A stretch of 64,000 nt of DNA from Planomonospora sp. ID82291 (GTDB lineage Bacteria; Actinomycetota; Actinomycetes; Streptosporangiales; Streptosporangiaceae). How positions within the stretch are numbered: position 1 is the stretch's first letter; each line of letters starts with the position of its first letter. Positions 16,201 to 24,235 of the stretch are shown here, piece after piece. The notes under the pieces are model-generated. The model was not told the DNA's origin, did not search any database, and was given only the letters and a program-made list of their open reading frames with translations. The DNA lies in the NCBI RefSeq assembly GCF_015711645.1, contig NZ_JABTEX010000004.1:730798-794797 (forward strand), in the 5' to 3' direction. Made by a program: the position numbers and the translations under genes.

Positions 16201-17412
16201 GTGGCCATCCGACCGGCCCCCCGAACGAGTCCCCGAACGAGTCCCCCGGCGGCCCCCCGGACGGCGGAGGCGTACATCGTCGAAGCGGTCCGCACCCCCG
16301 TGGGGCGGCGCGGCGGCGGCCTGTCCGGCGTGCACCCCGCCGACCTGGGCGCGCACGTGCTGAGCGCGCTGGTGGAGCGCTCCGGGGTCGACCCGGCCGC
16401 GGTGGAGGACGTGGTCTTCGGGTGCGTGGACACGGTCGGCCCGCAGGCCGGGGACATCGCCCGCACCTGCTGGCTGGCGGCCGGGCTGCCCGAGGAGGTG
16501 CCCGGCGTCACCGTCGACCGGCAGTGCGGCTCCTCGCAGCAGGCGGTGCACTTCGCCGCGCAGGCCGTGCTCTCCGGCACCGCCGACCTGGTGGTCGCCG
16601 GGGGAGTGCAGAGCATGTCGCAGGTCCCCATCGGCCACGCGATGACCGCCGGGCAGGCGCTCGGCTTCGCCACGCCCTTCGCCGGGTCGGCGGGCTGGCG
16701 GGCCCGGTACGGCGAGCAGGAGGTCTCCCAGTTCCGCGGCGCCGAGATGATCGCCGCGCACTGGGACCTGTCCCGCGAGGAGATGGAGGCCTTCGCCTGC
16801 GAGTCGCACCGGCGGGCGGTCCGCGCGGTCGACACGGGGTGCTTCACCCGGGAGATCGCGCCGCTGGCGGGCGTCGAGCACGACGAGGGGCCGCGCCGCG
16901 ACACCTCGCCGGAGAAGATGGCCGGGCTGCGCCCCCTGGTGGAGGGCGGCCGGCTGACCGCGGCGCTGGCCTCGCAGATCTCCGACGGCGCCGCGGCCCT
17001 GCTGATCGCCTCGGCGGAGGCGGTGCGCGTCCACGGGCTGCGCCCCCGCGCCCGCGTCCACCACCTCTCCGCGCGCGGCGAGGACCCGATCCGGATGCTC
17101 TCGGCGCCGATCCCCGCCACGGCGTACGCGCTGAAGAAGGCGGGCATGGCGATCGGCGACATCGACGTGGTGGAGATCAACGAGGCGTTCGCCCCGGTCG
17201 TGCTGGCCTGGCTCAAGGAGACGGGCGCCGACCCGGCGCGGGTCAACCCGAACGGCGGCGCGATCGCGCTCGGCCACCCGCTCGGCGCCACCGGCGCCCG
17301 GCTGATGACCACGCTCCTGCACGAACTGGAGCGCACCGGCGGCCGGTACGGCCTGCAGACCATGTGCGAGGGCGGCGGCCAGGCCAACGTCACCGTCATC
17401 GAGCGTCTGTGA
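16201..17412 (+). CDS. fadA6: FadA6-like thiolase
   Basis: A 403-residue thiolase with the acylation Cys109 (VDRQCGSSQQ), His359 in GGAIALGHPLGATGAR and Cys389 in TMCEGGGQAN, the full catalytic set. The first 22 residues or so (APRTSPRTSPPAAPRT) are a repeat-like Pro/Arg/Thr/Ser tail outside the family core. It would carry out thiolytic cleavage of the last ring-derived beta-ketoacyl-CoA, releasing succinyl-CoA or acetyl-CoA type units. The start is GTG 16201, 10 bp after kstR2. It is the last gene of the ipdF-kstR2-fadA6 operon. Confidence 0.8.
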   Translation: MAIRPAPRTSPRTSPPAAPRTAEAYIVEAVRTPVGRRGGGLSGVHPADLGAHVLSALVERSGVDPAAVEDVVFGCVDTVGPQAGDIARTCWLAAGLPEEVPGVTVDRQCGSSQQAVHFAAQAVLSGTADLVVAGGVQSMSQVPIGHAMTAGQALGFATPFAGSAGWRARYGEQEVSQFRGAEMIAAHWDLSREEMEAFACESHRRAVRAVDTGCFTREIAPLAGVEHDEGPRRDTSPEKMAGLRPLVEGGRLTAALASQISDGAAALLIASAEAVRVHGLRPRARVHHLSARGEDPIRMLSAPIPATAYALKKAGMAIGDIDVVEINEAFAPVVLAWLKETGADPARVNPNGGAIALGHPLGATGARLMTTLLHELERTGGRYGLQTMCEGGGQANVTVIERL

Positions 17413-17636
17413 GGACGCGCCGGACCGGCGGCCCGCAGTGACAGCACGGCTGCGCGGGCGGACGCGGCCGAGGCCGTCCCGGTGGGGCCGGCCCCGACGC
17501 CGGGAGCGCCGCCGGAGCCGGGCCGTGGCCGTACCGGGGGCATGGGAAAGGGGCCGATCCCCGGACGGCATGGTTTCTGGCCACCCGCCGCTCTACGATC
17601 TTCTTCCTGGGCGCATATCAATGGAGAACGGGAAGA

Positions 17637-19301
17637 ATGGACGCGATGCGGGACCGGCGGTTCCTGGCACTGATCGCCGTGGCGATCGCGATCACCCTGT
17701 TCGGCCTGTACGCGCTGGTGGCCGGAGCGGACGGCGGGGACGGCGGGGACACAGCCGAGCGGGCCCGGCCCGGCCCGGCGCGCACCCGGGTCATGGAGCT
17801 GTCGCCCGTCCCGGACGCCGAGCCCGAGCCCGCTCCGTCCACCGTTCCCCCGGCCGTGCCGTCCGCGCTTCCCCCGACGCCTCCGACGCCCGCACCCGCG
17901 CCGCCGGACGGGCCCGGACCGGTCGCGGCGCGGTACTTCGACGCCTGGCGGGCCGGTGACCTGACCGCCATGGCGGGCCTGGTCGCCGGCCCGCCCGCCG
18001 ACTTCGCCGAACGGCACCGCAGGTTCGGCGCCGAACTGCGCGTCACGTCGATCTCCCTGGTCCCCGGCCCGCCGTCCGTCGGCGGGGAGGCCGCCGAGGT
18101 CCCCTTCACCGGGGCGCGGGAGGTCGAGGGACTGGGCCGGTGGGAGTTCGCGTCGGTCCTGCGGCTGGCGCGGCGGGACGGCTCCTGGAGGGTGCTCTGG
18201 TCCCCGGAGACCCTGCACCCCGCGCTCGGCGGCGGCGGGACCCTGCGCCGCAGGGAGACCCCGGTGGCCCGGCCCGCCACGCTCACCCGCGAGGGGCTGC
18301 CGTTCCCCCGCGACAGCAGGGCCGGCGACCACTACACCGGACTGGACGGCACCGGGACCGACGTGGAACTGGTGGCGGAGCCCTCCGGCCGGGTGCTGCT
18401 GGCCGCCCGCGCCCCCGAGGTGCCGGGCACGCGGACCACGATCTCCCTGGCCGTGCAGGCCGCCGCCGCCCGCGCGCTGGACGGCGTCGGGCAGCCCGCC
18501 GCGATCGTGGCCGTGGACGTCCCGACCGGCCAGGTGCGCGCGGTGGCGGACACGCTGGGCGTCAAGGGGGCGTTCGAGGGGCTCTACCCGCCCGGTTCGA
18601 CGTTCAAGACGGTGACCGCCGCCGCGCTGCTGCGCACCGGCCTGACCCCGGACTCCCCGGTCCCCTGCCCGGGGGCCTACACCATCCCCGGCGGCCGGGG
18701 CTTCGGCAACGACGGCGGCGCCGACCACGGCACCGTTCCCCTGTCCACCGCCTTCGCGCTGTCCTGCAACACCACCTTCGCCCAGCAGGCCCACGAGCGG
18801 CTCCGCGACGGCCGGCTCCGCGCCGAGGCCGCCGACCGGTTCGGCTTCCGCGAGAAGCCGGGCGCGAGCACCTGCCGCATCCGGGACGCCGTCACCGCCG
18901 ACGACCTCGGGGCCGACGCCATCGGCCAGAATTCGGTGCTGGCCAGCCCGCTGTGCATGGCCGAGGTCGCCGCCGCGATCGCGAGCGGGACCTGGCGGCC
19001 CGCGATCACCGCCGAGCAGCCGCCCGCCGGCGCGCCCGCCCCGGTGCCGCTGGACGAGGGCGTGGCCGCCGGCCTGCGGGCGATGATGGGCGCCGTGGTC
19101 ACCCGGGGCACGGCGGCCCAGGCGGGGCTGCCTCCGGACACCGCGGGCAAGACCGGCACCGCGGAGGTCACCGGAGAACGCTCCCACGCCTGGTTCATCG
19201 GCTACCGGGGCGACCTGGCCTTCGCGGTGCTCGTCCGGAACGGGGGGAGCGGCGCGGCCGTCGCCGCCCCCGTCGCCGCCCGCTTCCTCCGGGCGCTCTG
19301 A
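17637..19301 (+). CDS. Class B penicillin-binding protein with MecA-N domain
   Basis: A 554-residue protein with an N-terminal membrane anchor (about residues 9-30), a Pro/Ala-rich linker (55-95), an NTF2-like MecA-N domain (about 95-195) and a C-terminal transpeptidase domain. The active-site motifs are S321-T-F-K324, S376-C-N378 and K505-T-G. It would cross-link peptidoglycan outside the membrane. The usual dimerisation domain seems much reduced. Such PBPs with NTF2-like domains can have low beta-lactam affinity in other bacteria, but no resistance claim can be made here. A GGGAAG ribosome site precedes ATG 17637. The second ATG at 17646 is possible. Confidence 0.85.
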   Translation: MDAMRDRRFLALIAVAIAITLFGLYALVAGADGGDGGDTAERARPGPARTRVMELSPVPDAEPEPAPSTVPPAVPSALPPTPPTPAPAPPDGPGPVAARYFDAWRAGDLTAMAGLVAGPPADFAERHRRFGAELRVTSISLVPGPPSVGGEAAEVPFTGAREVEGLGRWEFASVLRLARRDGSWRVLWSPETLHPALGGGGTLRRRETPVARPATLTREGLPFPRDSRAGDHYTGLDGTGTDVELVAEPSGRVLLAARAPEVPGTRTTISLAVQAAAARALDGVGQPAAIVAVDVPTGQVRAVADTLGVKGAFEGLYPPGSTFKTVTAAALLRTGLTPDSPVPCPGAYTIPGGRGFGNDGGADHGTVPLSTAFALSCNTTFAQQAHERLRDGRLRAEAADRFGFREKPGASTCRIRDAVTADDLGADAIGQNSVLASPLCMAEVAAAIASGTWRPAITAEQPPAGAPAPVPLDEGVAAGLRAMMGAVVTRGTAAQAGLPPDTAGKTGTAEVTGERSHAWFIGYRGDLAFAVLVRNGGSGAAVAAPVAARFLRAL

Positions 19302-19353
19302 GGCCCGCTTCCTCCGGGCGCTTCGCGACCCGCTTCCTCCGGGCGCTCCGAGG
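19281..19353. repeat. Three tandem copies at the PBP stop codon
   Basis: CGCTTCCTCCGGGCGCT occurs three times, about 27 bp apart, starting inside the last codons of the PBP gene and continuing past its stop. The C-terminal residues of the PBP therefore belong to a tandem repeat. Confidence 0.85.
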
Positions 19354-19387
19354 GCCGGTCCGGATCCGGGCCACCGGCCGGACGCGA

Positions 19388-20359
19388 TCAGCGGGCCGGG
19401 GGGCGAAGGCCGGGCCGGCCCCGGGAGACGATGTACGGGACCAGCTCGCCCATCCCCCGCACGGTCAGCGGGCTCACCGGACGGAGCTCGAAGGAGGCGT
19501 CGCCCTCCAGCTCCTCCGCCACCGTGGGTCCGGCGAGCACGGCGTCGGCGGGGGCGAGCGCGGTGAGCCTGCTGGCCAGGTTGACCGTGGTGCCGAACAC
19601 GTCGCCCATGCGGCCGATCACCTGGCCGACGGCCAGCCCCACCCGCAGGGCGGGCATGCCCCTGGTCCGGGCGTGCGCCTCCACGAGCCGCAGGGCGATC
19701 TCGGCCGCCGCGGCGGCGGTGTCGGCGACGAACAGGACCGAGTCGCCGAGCGTCTTGACCACCCGGCCCTCCGAGGAGGTGACGACGTCGGCCGACCGGT
19801 TCTCGAAGCGCTCGACGAGACGGGCCAGCTCCGTCTCGGTGATCTGGCGGCTCAGCCGGGTGAACCCGACCAGGTCGGCGAAGCCCACGGCCAGCCGTAC
19901 GGTGCTCGTCTCCTGGTCCACGACGCGGCCCGCGGCGGCGGCCAGCTGCCGCCGCCAGGCGTAGACCAGCAGCTGCTCCAGGTCCGGCACCACCCGGTCG
20001 GCGCGCGTCCGCCAGGCGGACGCGCGCTCGCCGAGCGGGACCCCGGCCTGGTCGAGGACCTCGGCGCCGAGCACGGCCTGCGACTCGGCCAGCCGGGCGG
20101 TGGCCCGGCCCAGCGACCGGGTCACCAGGAGCGCGTGCTCCTCGTCGTAGGTGCCGTCGCGGACCAGGCCGACCAGTGTCCGGAGCGCCTCCACGTCGGA
20201 GTCGGTGAACTCCACCGCGTCGTCCGGGACGTTGGCGAAACCGAAGGCGCGCCAGAACCGCCGCGCGCGGTACATCGGCACGCCGGCCATCGCGGCCACC
20301 TGATGGCTGGTGTAGCGGCGGTGCTGCCGGAGGAACGCGCCCGCCAGTTCGTCCGTCAA
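19388..20359 (-). CDS. Class III adenylate/guanylate cyclase with regulatory N-terminus
   Basis: A 323-residue soluble protein. Residues 155-310 form a class III cyclase catalytic domain with metal-binding Asp162 (GFADLVGFTRLSRQ) and Asp206 (VVKTLGDSVLF), plus Lys202 near the base-recognition position. The first 65 residues (YTSHQVAAMAGVPMYRARRFWRAFGF) look like a MerR-like winged helix, and 65-150 is a helical linker. It probably makes cAMP, though Asp/Lys patterns alone do not settle the nucleotide. It converges on the PBP gene and has no obvious partner. Confidence 0.85.
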   Translation of the reverse strand: MTDELAGAFLRQHRRYTSHQVAAMAGVPMYRARRFWRAFGFANVPDDAVEFTDSDVEALRTLVGLVRDGTYDEEHALLVTRSLGRATARLAESQAVLGAEVLDQAGVPLGERASAWRTRADRVVPDLEQLLVYAWRRQLAAAAGRVVDQETSTVRLAVGFADLVGFTRLSRQITETELARLVERFENRSADVVTSSEGRVVKTLGDSVLFVADTAAAAAEIALRLVEAHARTRGMPALRVGLAVGQVIGRMGDVFGTTVNLASRLTALAPADAVLAGPTVAEELEGDASFELRPVSPLTVRGMGELVPYIVSRGRPGLRPPAR

Positions 20360-20555
20360 CGGATGGATCCTCGACCGTGGTCAACCGTGCTCGTCCTGGC
20401 CCCGTGAGGGGAATCGCAACATACATCCTGCATGCTGCCAGATGCCAGGACCGGCGGTGTCGGCCGGCGGCACCGGGCCGGCACGGGGCGGGCACGGGGC
20501 GGGCACGGCCGTCCGCAGGCGGCGCCCCGTCCGCCGGGTCGCCGCCCCGGGGGGC

Positions 20556-21020
20556 TCAGACGCGCCAGGGCATGTACTGGAGCGTCCAGGTGTTGCCGTC
20601 CGGATCGGCGAAGTGGGCGTAGAGGACGCCGCCGAGGTCCTCGACCGGGCCCACGTCCGCGCCGCGCTCCAGGAGCGTCGCGCGGGCCTGCTCGATGTCG
20701 CTCACCACCAGGTGCAGGCCGCGCAACGTGCCGGCGGGCATGTCGAGGGACGGGACGCCCTCGGCCAGGGTGATCGAGCAGGCCGAGCCCGGTGGGGTGA
20801 GCTGGACGATCCGGACCCCGTCGGCGGGCCGCACGTCGACGTCCACCTGGAAGCCGAGGCGGTCGGCGTAGAAGGCCTTGGCCCGGTCGATGTCCGAGAC
20901 GGGCACCGGGACGAGTTCGAGGAGGAACGCGCCGGGCAGGACGGGGGGCGCGGCGGGGTCGGCCGGGACGTCGGCCGCATCGGCCGGGATCTCGGTCCGG
21001 GTGGTCTGGGTGTCGGTCAT
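20556..21020 (-). CDS. VOC-family (glyoxalase/bleomycin resistance-like) protein
   Basis: A 154-residue protein. An Ala/Pro-rich N-terminal 30 residues precede a single vicinal-oxygen-chelate domain (VPVSDIDRAKAFYADRLGF at the start and HFADPDGNTWTLQYMPW at the end). The metal-ligand pattern is partial, so it may be a binding protein rather than an enzyme. Its ATG overlaps the stop of the SRPBCC gene by 4 bp, making it the third gene of the arsR-SRPBCC-VOC operon. Confidence 0.85.
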   Translation of the reverse strand: MTDTQTTRTEIPADAADVPADPAAPPVLPGAFLLELVPVPVSDIDRAKAFYADRLGFQVDVDVRPADGVRIVQLTPPGSACSITLAEGVPSLDMPAGTLRGLHLVVSDIEQARATLLERGADVGPVEDLGGVLYAHFADPDGNTWTLQYMPWRV

Positions 21021-21544
21021 CGCGGTTCGCCTTCCGGGGTCTTCGAGGCCGTCGAGGCCGTCGTGTCGAGCAGCTCGGCGAGGCGGTCGTACGCCTCTCC
21101 CGCGCCGCGTTCCATGGGGGTGCGGAGCACGCTGTCGCGGATCTCCCGCGAGGGGTAGCGCACCGTGGCGGTCATCGTGGTCCGGCCGTCCCGTTCGGCG
21201 AAGAGGGTCGTGACGAGGGCCTCGCCCGCCTCCCAGCCGTCGTGGACCTCGCTCTGGACCAACCGGCCGGGCGCGTCGATCTCGTGGAACACCCCGCCCT
21301 GGCCCAGCTCGGCGCCGCCCGGCCCGCGCGACACGAAGCGCCAGGCGCCGCCCGGACGCAGGTCGACCTCGCAGACGACGAGGTGCCAGCCGCGCGCGCC
21401 GTGCCATCGGCGGAGCAGCTCGGGCCGGGTGAACGCGTCGAAGACGAGCCGGCGGGGGGCGGCGAAGGCGCGGGTGAGGACGAGTTCGGTGCCGCCCGGC
21501 GCCCGCACCGTCAGCCCGCCGGCCGGGTCCTGGGGCGACGTCAC
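21017..21544 (-). CDS. SRPBCC/AHSA1-domain protein
   Basis: A 175-residue START-like fold protein of the activator-of-Hsp90-ATPase-like type (TRAFAAPRRLVFDAFTRPELLRRWHG near the start, then a long amphipathic C-terminal helix GAGEAYDRLAELL). These proteins bind hydrophobic ligands, and their role is usually unknown. The gene overlaps arsR upstream and VOC downstream by 4 bp each. ArsR-SRPBCC pairs are common in actinomycetes and are normally co-transcribed under the ArsR repressor. Confidence 0.85.
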   Translation of the reverse strand: MTSPQDPAGGLTVRAPGGTELVLTRAFAAPRRLVFDAFTRPELLRRWHGARGWHLVVCEVDLRPGGAWRFVSRGPGGAELGQGGVFHEIDAPGRLVQSEVHDGWEAGEALVTTLFAERDGRTTMTATVRYPSREIRDSVLRTPMERGAGEAYDRLAELLDTTASTASKTPEGEPR

Positions 21545-21897
21545 GGGTTCTCCCGTCCGGAGGGGGGCGGCCCGCCGGGCCCGAGCTCGGCGAGCAGGTC
21601 GTCGAGCCTCCGGTAGCTCTCCTCCCAGTAGGAGCGGTAGTCCGCCAGCCAGTCCATGGCCTCCTTGAGCGGGCCGGCCTCCAGCCGGCGGGGCCTGCGC
21701 TGCGCGTCGCGCCCGCGGGAGACCAGCCCGGCGCGCTCCAGCACCCGCAGGTGCTTGGAGACGCCCGGCTGGCTCATCGCGAACGGGGCGGCCAGTTCGG
21801 CCACCGTGGCCTCGCCCTCCATCAACCGGGAGAGGATCGCCCGCCGGGTCGGGTCGGCCAGCGCGGCGAACGTCGCGTCGAGAACGTCGGCGGTCAT
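21541..21897 (-). CDS. ArsR/SmtB-family repressor
   Basis: A 118-residue winged-helix protein (FAALADPTRRAILSRLMEGEATVAELA, then FAMSQPGVSKHLRVLERAGLVSR). The metal-binding Cys motif of true ArsR proteins is absent, so it senses something other than arsenic, or nothing. It is the first gene of a three-gene operon with SRPBCC and VOC proteins. A palindrome 11 bp upstream of its ATG suggests autorepression. Confidence 0.9.
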   Translation of the reverse strand: MTADVLDATFAALADPTRRAILSRLMEGEATVAELAAPFAMSQPGVSKHLRVLERAGLVSRGRDAQRRPRRLEAGPLKEAMDWLADYRSYWEESYRRLDDLLAELGPGGPPPSGRENP

Positions 21898-21908
21898 CTT
21901 GATTACCT

Positions 21909-21926
21909 TTCGGCTATATAACCGAA
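21909..21926. promoter_or_regulatory. Palindromic operator of the ArsR operon
   Basis: TTCGGCTATATAACCGAA is an 18-bp palindrome with a single mismatched pair. It is AT-rich in the centre and lies just upstream of the arsR start codon, where an ArsR-type dimer would block the promoter. Confidence 0.6.
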
Positions 21927-22011
21927 TGGTTTTTTACCGTGTCGGGGCCGGGCCTGTCAAGGACCGCGGATCGGCGGCTCCCGGCACGAGGGACGGCGGA
22001 CAGGCCGTAGG

Positions 22012-22635
22012 GTGCACAGCGTGTACGTGAAGATCTGCGGGCTGCGCGAGCCCGGGCATGTGGCGGCCGCCGTCGAGGCGGGCGCGGACGCGATCGGTTT
22101 CGTCCTCACCCGGAGCCCCCGGCGGACCGCCCCGGAGCGGGCGCGCGAGCTGGCCGCGGCGGTCCCCCCGCACGTGCTGACCGTGGCGGTGTTCGCCGGG
22201 GAGGCTCCGGAGGAGGTGCGCGCGGCGGCGCTGGAGGCCGGGGTGCGCGCCGTCCAGCTGCACGGCGACCACCCGCACGGGGACTTCACCGCGCTGAAGG
22301 ACCTCGGCCTCACGCTGGTCCGCGCGGGCGCGGCGGGCGCGGACCTGCGCTGCGGCGCCTTCGACGAGGACCTGCTGATCGTCGACGCGCCCAGGCCGGG
22401 CTCGGGCGAGCCGTGGGACTGGGCGGCGGTGCGCGGGCGCCCGCGGGGCCGCTGGATGCTGGCCGGGGGCCTCGACCCGTCGAACGTGGCCCGCGCGATC
22501 GCCGAGGCCCGGCCGTGGGGGGTCGACGTGTCGAGCGGGGTGGAGACCGCACCCGGCGTCAAGGACGCCGGGCTCATCCGGGAGTTCGTCGCCGCCGCCC
22601 GGCAGGCCGCGCCCGGCGGAGCGGAGACGGCGTAG
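22012..22635 (+). CDS. trpF: Phosphoribosylanthranilate isomerase
   Basis: A 207-residue TIM barrel. The signature VKICGLREPGHVAAAVEAGADAIGFV carries the catalytic Cys, VQLHGD lies in the middle, VDAP supplies the catalytic Asp region, and LAGGLDPSNV and GVDVSSGVE form the phosphate-binding loops. It converts N-(5-phosphoribosyl)anthranilate to CdRP in tryptophan synthesis. The start is GTG 22012, and GTG 22021 is also possible. It stands alone, away from other trp genes, which is common for trpF in actinomycetes. Confidence 0.9.
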   Translation: MHSVYVKICGLREPGHVAAAVEAGADAIGFVLTRSPRRTAPERARELAAAVPPHVLTVAVFAGEAPEEVRAAALEAGVRAVQLHGDHPHGDFTALKDLGLTLVRAGAAGADLRCGAFDEDLLIVDAPRPGSGEPWDWAAVRGRPRGRWMLAGGLDPSNVARAIAEARPWGVDVSSGVETAPGVKDAGLIREFVAAARQAAPGGAETA

Positions 22636-22797
22636 CGGCCGCCCGCCCCGGGGGCGGCTCGGATCGCCGGGGCCCGTCCGGAGACCGGGGAACCGGCGCC
22701 TCCCCGCGCCCCCCGCACCGCCGGAGAGGCGCGGGGGAGGGGCATCGTCCCGGCGGGAGCGGGTAGGGGCGCAGGGAGCCCTCGACCGGGAGGGGCC

Positions 22798-23775
22798 ATG
22801 ACCTCCGCGACCGCCACCCTCGCTCTGGCGGGGGACACCATGCTCGGGCGCGGCGTCGGCGAACTGCTGGCCGGGTCCGCCGAGCCCGCCGACCACCTGT
22901 CCGGTGAGATCCGCGCGCACCTCGCCGGAGCCGACCTCGTCGTGCTCAACCTGGAGTGCTGCGTCTCCGCGCGGGGCGAGCCCTGGGGTGCGCCGGGCAA
23001 GCCGTTCCACTTCCGGGCCCCGCCGCGGGCCGCCGGGCTGCTCGCCGGGCTCGGGGTCGGCTGCGTCACGCTGGCCAACAACCACGCGCTGGACTACGGG
23101 CGCACCGCGCTGCTGGACACCCTCGGCCACCTGGGCCGGGCCGGGATCCGGACGGTGGGGGCCGGGACGACGGAGGAGGAGGCCAGGGCGGGCGCGGTCC
23201 TGGCGGCGGGCGGCCTGCGGATCGGCGTCCTCGGCGTCACCGACCACCCGGACGACTTCGCCGCGGGCCCGGACGCCCCCGGGGTCGCCTACGCCGACCT
23301 GCCGCGCGGCGTCCCGTCCTGGCTGACCGGCCGGATCGGCGCGCTGCGCGAGGAGGCCGACCTCGTGCTGGTCACCCCGCACTGGGGGCCCAACATGACC
23401 ACGGCGCCCCTGCCGTACGTGCGCGCGGCGGCCGGGGCGCTGGTGGCCGCGGGGGCGGACCTGGTCGCGGGCCACTCGGCGCACCTGTTCCACGGTGTCG
23501 CCCCGCCCGTCCTGTACGACCTCGGCGACTTCGTCGACGACTACCGCGTCGACCCCGGCCTCCGCAACGACCTGGGCCTGCTCTTCCTGGTCGCCCTGGA
23601 CCGGCGGGGGCCGGTACGGCTGCGCGCGGTGCCGCTCCGGCTGGAGTACGGCCGCACCGGCCCGGCGCGCGGCGGCGACCGGGAGTGGATCGGGGACCGG
23701 TTCGCCGCCGCCTGCGCGGCCCTGGGCTCCGAGGCCCGGGAGGAGGACGGCCTGCTCGTCGTGGACCTGCGCTGA
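22798..23775 (+). CDS. CapA-family metallophosphatase-like protein
   Basis: A 325-residue protein of the PGA_cap (CapA) family. Motifs are LALAGDTMLGRGVGE (metal-binding Asp), DLVVLNLECCVS, TLANNHALDYG, VTPHWGPNMTTAP and GHSAHLFHGV, the usual ordered set. No signal peptide or lipobox is visible, so it appears cytoplasmic. CapA proteins were named for poly-gamma-glutamate capsule anchoring but most have unknown substrates. The start is ATG 22798, shortly after a GGGAGGGG ribosome site. Confidence 0.85.
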   Translation: MTSATATLALAGDTMLGRGVGELLAGSAEPADHLSGEIRAHLAGADLVVLNLECCVSARGEPWGAPGKPFHFRAPPRAAGLLAGLGVGCVTLANNHALDYGRTALLDTLGHLGRAGIRTVGAGTTEEEARAGAVLAAGGLRIGVLGVTDHPDDFAAGPDAPGVAYADLPRGVPSWLTGRIGALREEADLVLVTPHWGPNMTTAPLPYVRAAAGALVAAGADLVAGHSAHLFHGVAPPVLYDLGDFVDDYRVDPGLRNDLGLLFLVALDRRGPVRLRAVPLRLEYGRTGPARGGDREWIGDRFAAACAALGSEAREEDGLLVVDLR

Positions 23776-23988
23776 GCGGCCCCGCGCCGGCCCGCCGTAT
23801 CCTCGCGGCAGGTGACGTCGCGAACGCGCCCGTCCCCGCCCCGCGGGACGGTGCCCGCCACCCGGAGGACACGATCCCGGCGAAGCGCGCGCCCGCTGGC
23901 GGCTGCTGCACCGGCTGGGACCGGTGCTGGTGGCGGCGTTCGCCAAAGATCGAGCGGAGGGGAGCGGCGCCGGGCGCGGCGACCCGCG

Positions 23989-24102
23989 GTCCTATTCGAG
24001 CGGCACCTGGACGTCCTGCCGGGCGGGGGCGGGCGGCTGGTCGCCTTCCTCGGCTCGACCGTCGGCAACCTGCCCCCGGCGGAGCGCCGGTCGTTCTACG
24101 GG
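23989..24102 (+). pseudogene. Fragment of an EgtD-like histidine methyltransferase
   Basis: In one forward frame the residues LVAFLGSTVGNLPPAERRSF recall the nucleotide-binding core of EgtD, the histidine N-alpha-methyltransferase of ergothioneine synthesis. Nothing recognisable of the rest of the 320-residue enzyme is present. The surrounding 460 bp (23776-24235) has no other supportable gene; another short frame at 23880-23945 (RWRLLHRLGPVLVAAF) may be a further remnant. Confidence 0.5.
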
Positions 24103-24235
24103 GGACCGCGCTCGGTCCTGGAACCGGACTTCGCGGCGGCGGCGGCGGTGACCGGCTCCCGCCGGAGGGTCCGGATGAGGTCCGGGTGCACGGCGCCGCC
24201 GCAGGGACCCGGTGCACGGCGCCGATCGCGCGGGA

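Noticed and set aside
15546..20495. A 1649-codon open frame on the minus strand
   Set aside because: It crosses kstR2, fadA6, the PBP and the cyclase genes, which have clear families on other frames. The long frame is an effect of high GC.
24004..24130. Possible intact methyltransferase gene
   Set aside because: Only a short EgtD-like core stretch is recognisable. The frame before and after it is not related and no start or stop fits.
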